The notes under the pieces: generated by a model
What the model saw: only the letters and a program-made list of their open reading frames with translations
What the model was told of the DNA's origin: nothing
Databases searched by the model: none
Shown: piece after piece, positions 54,580 through 64,000 of the stretch
Layout of the letters: every line of letters starts with the position of its first letter
How positions within the stretch are numbered: the stretch's first letter is position 1
Position numbers and translations under genes: made by a program
Assembly: GCA_037074765.1 (NCBI GenBank)
Contig: JBAMDO010000197.1
Span: forward strand, 40,764-104,763
Reading direction: 5' to 3'
Source of the DNA: Mansonella perstans
Taxonomy: Eukaryota; Nematoda; Chromadorea; Rhabditida; Onchocercidae
DNA: 64,000 nt

Positions 54580-56946
54580 GTAAGTCAAGATAGTCTTATG
54601 TTATTGAGGATATAGTTTGCATATATTTTCGCTTATTTGCATATTTCCGGTGAACATTCTCTATTGATGTAGTAGTTATATCAGTTATCATTATACGAAA
54701 TATAACGGCGAAATTTTCTCTCTTTCTTCATAATCTTCACATCCATAGAACATTTCTCCATTTTACTTTTAACAATTTCAGTAAAATTTTACGGGAACTT
54801 TAAGAAATTTGTGCTTAATACTATCAGATACTTATTGTAATGTTAACAGGTAGTAATTGAAAAGGAAGACACATTGTTTATGCTATTCTTTGAAATTTCT
54901 GAACACTTTGATATCCTATTTTGTTCTTTATAGGACTCTCTTTCATTTTGATAAACAGAAACTTTTTTTCAACTTCTTCATTGCCCTTCTTTACACACAT
55001 TTGTGCACAGGACGTAATGTGTAATTTATGTGTGTTTCCCTCGGGAAAAAAAATGATTGTTTGGACTTTTTTTTTTTCAAAGTCAAAATACTACTCATAG
55101 TACATTTACTGCTCATAGGACATTCACCTTTCACATTATTTCTTTTATCAACAAGAGTTTCAAAATGTAACTGAATTTAAAATAAAATTAATTTTTGCAT
55201 TACCTAAAACAAACTGTGAATGATTGGTTTTTTCTTTACAGTATATACATTTACATTAGTGTTCTCCTTTTTCTTGTTTTTAATTCTGCTCTTAAACATA
55301 TTTAGAAATGAAATGTGTGTTCAAATGTTCATTGAAATCTAAAACTTACTATGATATATTTGTTGCTTGAAATCTTTCTTAATGAAATTTAATCAATTAA
55401 CAGGTAGGTTCATGAAAAACTGTTAATCGATTAATTAGCTATTAATTCATTAATGTTTATGAAAAGGAAATTAAAGTACAAAAAAAACTTTCTCACTACG
55501 ATATAATGAAGAATTTAGTTTAAAAGAAGGCTGAAATATCTAGTTTTTTTGTTAGTCTTGAAAAAAAGAGAAGAAAGCAAAGGTCAGTTCTAATTCCTCT
55601 CATAAATTTTCAAGCATAACATTTGAGATGACAATATTGTATAGAATTGATGATTCCTTTTCAGCGATATCAGTGTTTTCCTTTTGCATTTCATTTTCAC
55701 TTTTCAATATGTAATGTGCTGTACTCTTTTTCATCTGTCTGTTATCAGCGTCATGTTATCACAACTGCTATGCGGTTTCTTTGATAACCCAAATGAGTTA
55801 AGAATGATCAAAATACGGTGCCAAGTGTTATCTATTTTGCGAATATAAATATAGCATTACATTTAGAAAGTTATCTTCACTCAGAAACTTCTCTTCCATC
55901 GTCGACTGTTGAATTTTTCATTGTTTTTTTTCAAGTGTAACATTGAGAGAAGTTATTTAATGTGGTCAAGTAATTTCAGTCATTGGTCATTTTAGAATTT
56001 CATTTATGATATTATGATAGCTTATGAGAAGAAATTTATTGGATTTCCTTTTTTCTTTATAAAATTATTTGCAAAATTTAAATTACAAATGATTCCACTA
56101 CCATATTGTTTTATAAGCTGTGATAAGTTTTAAGAATGGAATACATTTTTGAAAATTACAATAATTAATAATGGCTTCATTTTGTGCTTAATAAGGAATT
56201 AAGCCATATATTTCTCATCTATGACTATTATTGATTCTTGAGCTAACGATGTGCTTTAAAAGATCAACTTAACATTTGGATCTTTTTTGAGCCAACATTT
56301 GTACCATTTTTGATCGTTTAACTTCTGAAAAGAGATTTAATCCCAACTTATTCCGCCTGAGTACTATCTCTTTATTAAAATATCATAAATGATTCGCATA
56401 TTCAACTTATCACTAATTGTTTGAGTGTAATTTTACGACCGCTAGTACTATTGGATAAGAATTGCTTGAATGATTATTAAATAACTAAATACGTAAAAAT
56501 TAGTTTCATTTATAATTTCACTTCCTGAATTATATCTTTGCTGAGTGTCCTTACTTATTCACTGTTATTTCCACTCTTTTCAAATGGCATACTTCGATAG
56601 AGAAATGAGATTTAGTACCACGAATTACATCAAAAGATATATAATTTTCGAAAATGCATATTTTGAAATCGAATGAAGAATGTTTAGACGTTGTCACATA
56701 TAAAAAAAAATTCATCAAGCAAAAGCATTCATGGAATGGAAATCTCATTAAATCGATAGCAAAGTTTTCGACTGATTAAGTTAATTGATTAGAAGTTTAG
56801 TGTCCTTTGGCTTATCCTAACATACTCAACAGAGACATTACCCAGAAAATAGAATCGTTATAGATTTATTTGGTTCCAGTTGTCTTTATCACTTCGTTTA
56901 TTTTTTGATTTGTGAAAATATCATACATTCCATTTATGCAGATCAG
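54580..56946. other. Intergenic stretch or large first intron of the tetraspanin gene
   Basis: AT-rich with no exon seen. A 19-base exon at 54561-54579 (MKIKVV then one base, donor GTAAGT) fits in phase to an acceptor at 56946, so the stretch may be a 2.4-kb first intron. That link is weak. Confidence 0.4.
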
Positions 56947-56972
56947 TAATCGATCGCATAGGTATTCGTGCA

Positions 56973-58812
56973 ATGGTTGTCGATTGTGGTGATGAAACAC
57001 CGAAACTTCGAACAATGAAATGTTTATTTCACACTGTCAACTTATTGTTCTGTTTGTTTGGTCCACTTGTTTTTGGCTTATTAATATGGTATAATTGGAA
57101 TGAAAATTTTGCGTTAAAGCCGGAAGAATCGATAGAAGTACCTAAAAAAGATCTCGGTATGCTGGCAAAGGTATTCAAAATTTTCATTTCCAAGTTCATT
57201 TTGATGTGAAATTTTAAGTGTCTTTTTTTAATATTATTTGCAGTATTTCACAATTTTAATCATCGTTCAACGTTAAAGTTATCAATGAAAATTATATCGT
57301 TGTTAAATTTAATTTAGATTTACTCATTTTTGTCGGAGATGATTTCCTAAGAGGACTTGAATCATTTCAGTATCAAACAATAATCTGTATATCGGTATAT
57401 GTTGGTATTACCCTGTCTGTTTTTTTTCTCGGTTGTTGTGGCGCATTGCGTGGAAGTTCCACGTTATTGACCCTAGTAAGTTGCAGATTTGCGAGCGGTT
57501 TCGTGCCTCTTTTTATCATAGTTTTTTTGTAAACAAATTGAAATGGAGCCAAATAAAAAAACTTTATAGCTTTTTTCATATGAATATATGTTATACTATT
57601 TTTAATTACTTACAGAGTTTCATAAGTAAATGACATTTTAAAGTAATTCTTAAATATTAAAATTTTCTTTCAGTTCTCCATTATCGTACTGGATTATATA
57701 ATAGTCGGATTGGCCGCGGCAGTATTTTTAATTTTTGGCAAAATTCAATATAAAAATATTTTATTTGTAAGTTCTTTATTTTTTTAGTACATTAAACTTA
57801 TCAAAGTTAAAAAAAGTAAGTATCAGAAGCTCAAAAGGAATTAGGTTACTGCATCACTGGTGGTATCAGTCAAAGAAAGTATTGTTTTCCGACGGTACCA
57901 CACGACTGAAATCCGGTATTGCAGTACATAAACATGCTGAAAAACACAACTGTTACAGTATTTCATACAATCAACTTGCTGGTCAGGTTATCACTTGCGC
58001 AAAAAGCTTGTTGATTTCAGTGGATTCTATCACAAGCTGGCAAAGTACAAGACGAGACCCCGACGAGTTTGAAACCGATGGATTTTGTATTTCAATGCTG
58101 TGGTGCAACACAAGAAACGAGGGAGCGATACGTGAAATTTGGCTTATGTGAGGGAAGATTGCAAAATGCGGTCTGTTTTTTGAATATTCTTTGAGCTTGC
58201 TTAGAAGACTCTGGGTATTTTACAAAGGTGTTTTTTTACTGAGAAAAGTTGAATCGAAAAGATTTGTTGATATGCTGATAAAACATTGATTCTTTTTCAA
58301 CGGGCTGCTAAAATTAGATTGTAAAAAAATTAGATTGATTCGAAAAAGAATTCGGATTAGAAGCTTCTCTTAATCAACTTGGACTGAAATACGTTTTAAC
58401 AGGGAAATTAAATTAAATGTAACATCGAGATCTTTCAGTTCTTTGGGTTTTGCTACAAAGTCACATCTCAGAGTAGTGCCACTAACATTATTAAATAGGA
58501 TAGAAAAGGAAACAAGGAATAGAATTCGACATTTTCAGTAAGGACTAAGCTTTCTAACAAATATATTAATTACTGTTAATTTACTTAATTTAATGTGATG
58601 AAAAGTTACTTGGGTTCGTTGATAGTTTCAACATGATGTTTCAAATCAATTGTTTTCAGCCGGATTGTTTCACAGCAATATCAGAATATTTGGACACACC
58701 CCTAGCATTAGTTGTCACAATTACTTCGCTAATAATCAGTTTGATTGCTTTATTTTCTACATGTAAACTGCGTAAAGCATTCCGTTCTGGAAGACTACAT
58801 TATTATGCCTAA
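56973..58812 (+). CDS. Tetraspanin
   Basis: Four-helix membrane protein that organises receptor and adhesion complexes. Exons 56973-57170, 57371-57475, 57674-57766, 58021-58170 and 58660-58812 join in phase to 232 residues; the first may start at 56947 with nine more. TM1 is LFHTVNLLFCLFGPLVFGLL. TM2 with the family signature is VYVGITLSVFFLGCCGALRG. TM3 is IIVLDYIIVGLAAAVFLIFG. The large loop carries FQCCGA and two more Cys (GLCEG, PDCF), so it has the four-Cys pattern. TM4 is ALVVTITSLIISLIALF, and the tail is short, ending LHYYA. The loop before CCG is short here; an extra exon may exist in 57767-58020, where another frame is open. Confidence 0.88.
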
Positions 58813-58906
58813 CCTTTTTTACTTTTATGTCAACGTTGATGAATTTAACTCATCTATATTCTTTCCATTCTAGATTCATTCATCACTCAGTCATCCTTTC
58901 TATACC

Positions 58907-58987
58907 TCAGATTTGATCAGTTCGAATCAAATCAAATCTTGATTCAAACTGATCAAATCAAATCCTGATCAAACTGATCAAATCTGA
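58907..58987. repeat. Inverted repeat, 16-bp arms with internal copies
   Basis: TCAGATTTGATCAGTT at 58907 pairs exactly with 58972-58987. Between them are further direct copies of AACTGATCAAATC and TCAAATC. It lies in the 3' flank of the tetraspanin gene, just left of duplication copy 2. Confidence 0.85.
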
Positions 58988-59099
58988 ACCTTATGTTAAA
59001 ATTCTGATAATATTGTTATCTAAAGGATTTTTTACTTTTGTGGTTTTTAAAATAAAATTTTATATTATTCGGTTTTTATGCAATAGCACTAATTATTTG

Positions 59100-59267
59100 A
59101 TGAGGAATTCGACAATTTTTAACTTCTTGCTTTGGGTGATTTTCTTGGGAGAATGGAGTCCAACTGACCTGCTACAATCACATTGTTGTGATTTAAGTTC
59201 AAACTTCACCACAAATTATTCATATAACATATTTGTTATAAAATTCAAAGCTTATAAAAAACGATAA
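59100..59267 (+). CDS. Small secreted-type protein, 55 residues (copy 2)
   Basis: Starts MRNSTIFNFLLWVIFLGEWS, a signal-peptide-like stretch, then contains SHCCDLSSNFTTNYS with possible N-glycosylation sites, and a basic C-terminus KAYKKR. Copy 1 of the duplication has a stop after 25 codons in the same frame. No splice evidence and no family recognised. Confidence 0.4.
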   Translation: MRNSTIFNFLLWVIFLGEWSPTDLLQSHCCDLSSNFTTNYSYNIFVIKFKAYKKR

Positions 59268-59363
59268 CGAAGCGTGACATTGCAACCTTAATTTCGTTGC
59301 TAGTGCATCAGGTATGCATGCAAATGTTTCAAATATGATAGTTGAAATGTCAAATAATCAATA

Positions 59364-59477
59364 ATGAGTTTCTTGGCCATATTATTTTTGGCTGTTATAG
59401 CAGGCCTTGCAGCATCTTATTGTACGGGTTATCTGGATAAATATATCGCCCAAGCTCAGCAGAAAAGGAAGCACTGA
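59364..59477 (+). CDS. Membrane micropeptide A, 37 residues (copy 2)
   Basis: Same as the ORF at 43099-43212 except Ile for Met at residue 12 and one silent change. The hydrophobic helix, GYLDKY motif and basic tail are unchanged. Confidence 0.65.
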   Translation: MSFLAILFLAVIAGLAASYCTGYLDKYIAQAQQKRKH

Positions 59478-60489
59478 TAATAAAAGGCAAATATCTGTTT
59501 GAAGGCCACAATCTTGAGGATATTAATGTAGAATTCAAGTTCGGCAAATGGTACAATTAACTAATACTGAAATATTTTTGTATTTACATACATTGAACTG
59601 ATTGATATATTTGAAGCTTCAATATGTATTGTTTGTGATAGTAATCTCTCAAGCCTATTTAAAAAATAAATAAGTGCATATCGATCGTTGAACACATGAA
59701 ATCATCGTTCACTGATGTTATTCACATTATGAAAAAGTTGGAAACAGCCAGAAATACAAAGATGTATAATCTCAATCCTACTAACCAACATGTTCAATTG
59801 TAAACTTAGAAATATTATGAACACGCAAACTGCAACAATATGCTAGGACTTTGATGTAGGCCCAGAGTAACATTCGAAAAGTCTTTTAGCTAAGTGATTT
59901 TAAACTTTGATAAGATCTGGGTAGATAGTATATACAGAAATAAATGTGCCGAAAATCAAGAATTCAGGCCATGTTGATCTGCTATCACGATTATCAATCA
60001 AAGATTTTCCTTGTGGGAAATGATAATTATTCCCCTGCATAAACATAATTTCTCATAATTAACTATTGTCTAGTATCAAACTTTTTTCTTCAAGGATCAA
60101 ATTGTTAAAAAAAAAAAAAAAAAAATCAAGTTATAATCAATCCATTTTTTCACAAAATGGTCAATAATTATTACACCGTATGAATGTTTGCTAATGTTTA
60201 ACATATTGTGTTTAACATATTGTCATGGTTTATTACCCCAGCAAATCATTTCTTTTCATTTTATTGCTGTTGAAAAAAAAGTGTAAATCATAATTTCCAC
60301 TTTTGATGAGTGAGAGGCAAACACAATAATTAATTTGCTCTATTTGTCATCATTATTAGAAGAAAAGGAATTTCGCTTCTTCTAATAATCATTTTTATCC
60401 ATCACTGCTGCTCTGAAAAGAATGATAGAATTTCTACGATATCATCAAAGATCGTAGAGTAGCAGGATTTGCTAGATAAAAATAAAATC

Positions 60490-61311
60490 CTACCTACGTG
60501 ATCGTGTTATTGGACCAGATCTAGTTTTTTCTGGTTTTGCTTTTGTTTTTTTATTTCTATTTCTTAGGTTATAGCGAGCAGTATCTTTTCGAATTCTGGT
60601 CCTTGCGAATGATTCGGCTGCATCAGGAATAATTGGGGTAGTGACCACGGATTTATGAGTTCTATTTGATTTCGTACGAAGGGGTTTCGTACGAAGTTGC
60701 CAAGTAGAATTCGGAGATGACGTTGATGGAACTAGTTCGTCTTCGCTGTCTTCATAGCCTTTTCTAAATTCAGGTTAAAGAAATTACAGAATTTCAAAAC
60801 CTTCTCAAAGGTAACTAGAAAAGTTGGACGCACTTAACGTGAAAGGAAATGTGATGATGATCATAAGATGGATAATGCCGATCGTAATCATAAAGTTCAT
60901 CATAATCATCATCCTCCGAAAAACTATCCTCATCAGTGTTATCCAATACGTCGCATTCCTCATCATCAAAGGGATAATGGTTGCAATGAGTATTCTGAAA
61001 GCTCAACTTTGATACAAATCACAAGGTCAACAATTATATTAGAAAGAAATTTCGTAACAATTTCCTATTATATTCAATTGTTAGAAATTTCTACGTACAA
61101 TAGCAAGAGCTTTAGCCCGGCGTGACAGCAACGGAGCCACACTACCAAAACGGATTCTCCCTTTCTGAACGCTTCGAATTTCTGGCGAAATTTCGCGGTG
61201 TGCTATATGTGAATGTCCGATTCGAGCTGGTTTGCTCAATTTTATGCCTCGTATCTTACGCTGCGTTCCATTCGGTTTGTCCATTTCGGTTTGTCGGCCC
61301 GTCCTTGGCAT
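60490..61311 (-). CDS. Acidic/basic protein, probably nuclear (copy 2)
   Basis: Exons 61311-61099, 60994-60834 and 60763-60490 match those of copy 1 base for base apart from a few substitutions. The start codon, donors (GTACGT, GTGCGT), acceptors and stop are all kept. One residue differs (Thr for Ala in the PSxSS stretch). Being intact in both copies after other ORFs of the block have drifted suggests selection on this gene. Confidence 0.7.
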
Positions 61312-61741
61312 TTATTCTATTATTGCTACACAGTAGAGTCCAGTTATCGCCAACCTTACGAAAATTAGGCTGAGCAAATCAGTTAATTTCTAGTCAGTCA
61401 TTGTGTTTCGCTGTTTATTGTGCTATATAAATATTTATATGTTCAAAAAATTTGCATATTTCAGGAAGTTATGAAAAATTCAAATGAAAAAATGAAAATA
61501 AATGAAATAATTCCTCGCAGCTGATGATGAATAAAGCATTGCTAGCTCACCGACATAAATGACGAAGCAGTGTTGAATTTCTTTTTTGAAAACAAATAAA
61601 TTGAGGCACTGTTTTAATAAACTCACAAAAACAGAAGCGTTTTCGTACTAAATTGAATATTTTGTTTCTTGAAACTCCATTGAAAACTTTTCTATTTTCA
61701 AAAGGAAATTATACATAGTCTTTATTACTATTTGCTTTTAG

Positions 61742-61837
61742 CAAGCAATGCAGAAGTTAATATCATTGGGTTTCGATTCTAGAAAATATGAAGAAATGTG
61801 GAAACTATTGGATATTTTCCTAATTTCAATCAAATAA
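61742..61837 (+). CDS. Exon-like ORF after acceptor (copy 2), tentative
   Basis: After TTTGCTTTTAG the frame reads QAMQKLISLGFDSRKYEEM, then WKLLDIFLISIK and a stop. A missing base relative to copy 1 changes the end. It could be the start of a trans-spliced small ORF, since ATG lies six bases after the acceptor. Confidence 0.3.
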   Translation, partial: QAMQKLISLGFDSRKYEEMWKLLDIFLISIK

Positions 61838-62344
61838 ACCTTTTATCTTTCCAGCCAATAATAAAGTTCCAAAATTTGAGGCTAAATATTTAGAGAAAAA
61901 AACCATATTAGATTTATTTCATTGACGCATCAAACGATCATTCATAGTTTGTGTATAAGAAGTGTTTCTTTTGAATTTATGACTGATCGCCAGGAAACTA
62001 ACTAGGAAAATTATGCAACTTTAGGCATAACAAATACAAGATGAAAAGCGAACAGAAATAGTTGAACTAATGCAAAAAACGGCGACACTCATTAAAAAGT
62101 TTCATTTAAGAAGTAAAATTAAGCAGCAAAATGAAAGTTTCACTTGACCGATCTTCCCGTAGAAATTAATTGATAGCTTTATAGCTTTATTTGATTTAAT
62201 TTCCAATGAAAACAAAATATTACAATCTCTTTATAGAATTGTCATTTGTTCCTTGCTTGGCGAAAATGTCATTAAAGAAAAATATAAGTGAGAGGCAAAT
62301 AGCACGCGATCATCAGGCTTTTTCATTAACAAAACTCTTCAATT

Positions 62345-62608
62345 GACCAATGAATCTGTTAATTATACAGTGATAGTGAATTATAACTAATGATGTAAAG
62401 AAGTTTATTGGACAATACCAAAATTATATTTATCTCATTCATTCATTTCCATATTCACTCTTGCAACATTGGATCCAGTTATGGTAGTGGTCACCAATAG
62501 GCCTGCCGCGAAAACTAAATTCTGGAAGAGTCGCGCTGCGCGCTGAGCAGAAAACACGTGAATGCTATTTTTCTCTAACTGATGTGTCACATTGATGATT
62601 AGCAAATT
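62345..62608. other. 264-bp segment present only in duplication copy 2
   Basis: Copy 1 reads straight from CTTCAATT to CAATTTTCC. Copy 2 has 264 extra bases between these, bounded by AATT on both sides. The segment includes a GC-rich patch (GTCGCGCTGCGCGCTGAGCA) unusual for this window. It is either a small insertion or a deletion in copy 1 by short-repeat recombination. Confidence 0.85.
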
Positions 62609-62710
62609 CAATTTTCCATTAAAAATGTTCCTGCTTTTTTATTATAGGTTATTTCAATTTTAACTAATACATCAAAATTTTGACTGAAACTTTTTTTCTT
62701 AAATTTACAG

Positions 62711-62863
62711 AATATATTTGAAAAGTTTTCGAGCATTGTGGATTCCGATACATTGCAAAAAATGATGGAACGGATAACCGTCACACGTATGAATAGCTAC
62801 TACCAATGGAAACAGTCGAACTTACATACCCAACAACCAGATCTACTACTCATTGGCGTATAA
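62711..62863 (+). CDS. Exon-like ORF of 50 codons (copy 2), tentative
   Basis: After AAATTTACAG it reads NIFEKFSSIVDSDTLQKMME and ends in QQPDLLLIGV before TAA. The sequence looks protein-like, but I found no partner exon. Copy 1 has frameshifts here. Confidence 0.35.
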   Translation, partial: NIFEKFSSIVDSDTLQKMMERITVTRMNSYYQWKQSNLHTQQPDLLLIGV

Positions 62864-63361
62864 AAGAAGTGAAAAGCCAAGATGGTCCTAATGTAAGTGT
62901 GAGAATCGTGTGAGAATCGCTAAATTATGGGAAATAGCGACGTAATCATTAATTTAAAGAGCGCAACTAATTGGAACATAACCAAAAACACAACTAATAA
63001 TGCGACGATTATAAGGTATTTTGTTCCTGTCTATTATATTCTACTAGTGACATTATTAATGTCACTGGTTAGTGTTCAGTAGCCTGTGGATACTGAATTT
63101 CTACACTGACTTTCTCCCTGAAATCTCAAGGAAAATCACGAAAATGTTCTTCATTCAGAACAGCTATAAAGCGATGAATTACAAAGGAAGAAATTGATCA
63201 TAATTTATTCTGCAGATGTGTTACAGTTTTTCAAATAATTTGAAATATACTCATATCAAATCAGTCATTATCATAAATACACAGATTACGAAGGAAAAAA
63301 TTTTAGATCACTGATGTATCAGCAAATATTTTGTTGTTTGATGGAGCAATATCGTATCGTA

Positions 63362-63463
63362 TTATTTTTTAATTTTTGAAACGTATTGATCCAAATATCC
63401 AAGATAATATGCTATGCCAAGACCAATCAAACCCAAAATGAATAAAACGCCAAGCGCACTCAT
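63362..63463 (-). CDS. Membrane micropeptide B, 33 residues (copy 2)
   Basis: As the ORF at 46844-46945 with Gly in place of Cys at residue 5. The GYLDQY motif and Lys-rich end are unchanged. It is the fourth member of the micropeptide family in this window. Confidence 0.65.
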   Translation of the reverse strand: MSALGVLFILGLIGLGIAYYLGYLDQYVSKIKK

Positions 63464-63920
63464 TTTTCAACTGTTGCCTTATTTCCCGGCTTGAGCTTTG
63501 CACTAATTAATAAAATCTTTCACACAGTCAAACTTGCCAGTGACTAGTAATTAGTTTACAATGACAAATGCTACCTTATTTCCATTCTTTTTTAGGCTCA
63601 CACTTCTCGTAACTATTCTTATGCAAATTTGACATTGTCATTCGGCTAGTTGGAAATATTTAAAATGAATATATATACGTTAGGTGAAAAGCTCTTAATT
63701 GATAAAGCAAATACATTTTTCCGTCATAATATCTGATGGATAGAAAATATTAAAGTGCATCATGATTTTTAAATACTTCTACATACTGTCGTAAATTTTC
63801 TTGTGAGAGGTCAACTGTTAGCCAGTATTTTCCAACGGTTTGATCACGGATTGTTGTGTTGGGTTGAATTGATCGTGTTTTGGATTAAGTTTGTATGATT
63901 GGATTGAGTTGCGGGAAAAC

Positions 63921-63942
63921 CTCAAATTTGGGTAATTAAACC
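63921..63942 (-). ncRNA. SL1-like leader sequence, copy 1
   Basis: The minus strand matches the 22-base nematode SL1 leader at 21 positions (one G to A, giving CCCAAATTTGAG), directly followed by GT as in SL RNA genes. The bases after GT (TTTCCCGCAACTC) do not resemble the known SL RNA body, so this may be an SL-derived repeat or a decayed gene. Confidence 0.5.
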
Positions 63943-63980
63943 GTTGTGTTGAATTGAGCTGCGATGAATTGCGTTCGCAC

Positions 63981-64000
63981 CTCAAACTTGAGTAATTAAA
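63981..64000 (-). ncRNA. SL1-like leader sequence, copy 2, cut by window edge
   Basis: Twenty leader bases are visible on the minus strand; 19 match SL1 (one C to T, giving TACTCAAGTTTGAG), again followed by GT. The first two leader bases lie outside the window. It is about 60 bp from the other copy, shorter than a standard SL RNA gene. Confidence 0.5.

Larger units (their letters stand above)
59053..63787 (+). repeat. Segmental duplication, copy 2 (4.7 kb)
   Basis: Direct copy of 42788-47268, about 16.3 kb to the right, with the same gene order. Longer by a 264-bp segment at 62345-62608 and a short one near 60288. Sequence after 63787 is unrelated to that after 47268. Confidence 0.95.

Noticed and set aside
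57882..58151. Long open frame over the tetraspanin loop region
   Set aside because: The neighbouring frame carries the FQCCGA signature and the right exon phases, so this frame is mostly a shadow.

Overview
The window is AT-rich nuclear DNA of a nematode. The genes consist of short exons separated by small introns with TTTCAG-type acceptors. Several genes have such an acceptor only 12-40 bases before the ATG, as expected for spliced-leader trans-splicing, and two near-perfect copies of the nematode SL1 leader lie at the right edge on the minus strand. A parasitic clade III (spirurid or filarial) worm is my best guess from composition and gene style, but the sequence does not prove it. All gene models are hand-spliced from exon phase and family motifs. 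Only PLK-1, eIF5, the phospholipase A2 homologue and the tetraspanin are recognised with confidence.

Layout. 1-12.1 kb: no supported gene, only simple repeats and small inverted repeats. 12.1-17.3 kb (-): polo-like kinase PLK-1, 13 coding exons, 610 residues. 18.1 kb: a 63-bp tandem repeat. 19.2-20.4 kb (-): a complete secreted phospholipase A2 homologue in which the calcium-binding Asp beside the catalytic His is Arg. 24.0-25.1 kb (-): a small coiled-coil protein gene, with a decayed partial relative at 27.4-27.8 kb. 26.2 and 41.9 kb: two copies of an element carrying a 65-bp tandem repeat. 30.1-31.2 kb: a Cys-containing plus-strand gene and an antisense small membrane-protein candidate sharing one exon region. 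31.5-34.2 kb (+): translation initiation factor eIF5. 36.0-41.4 kb (-): a long multi-exon protein built from diverged tandem repeats, not recognised.

42.8-47.3 kb and 59.1-63.8 kb form a large direct segmental duplication. Each copy holds a small secreted-type ORF, a two-gene family of 33-37-residue single-pass membrane micropeptides in opposite orientation at its ends, a three-exon gene for an acidic/basic (probably nuclear) protein, and a few plus-strand exon-like ORFs. The copies are decaying differently: a nonsense codon in the secreted ORF of copy 1, several single-base indels, and a 264-bp segment present only in copy 2.

Between the two copies lie a Thr-rich single-pass membrane protein encoded by a 48-bp minisatellite (48.4-50.0 kb, +, possibly with a further tail exon at 51.2 kb), a small gene interrupted by an in-frame stop (52.0-52.5 kb, -), a stranded mutated fragment of the rDNA unit (5.8S, ITS2 and the start of 28S, 52.5-53.4 kb), and a tetraspanin gene (56.9-58.8 kb, +). 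PLK-1 and eIF5 are housekeeping genes. The remaining genes look like accessory, fast-evolving nematode genes for membrane and secreted products, and I see no operon-like functional linkage among them.
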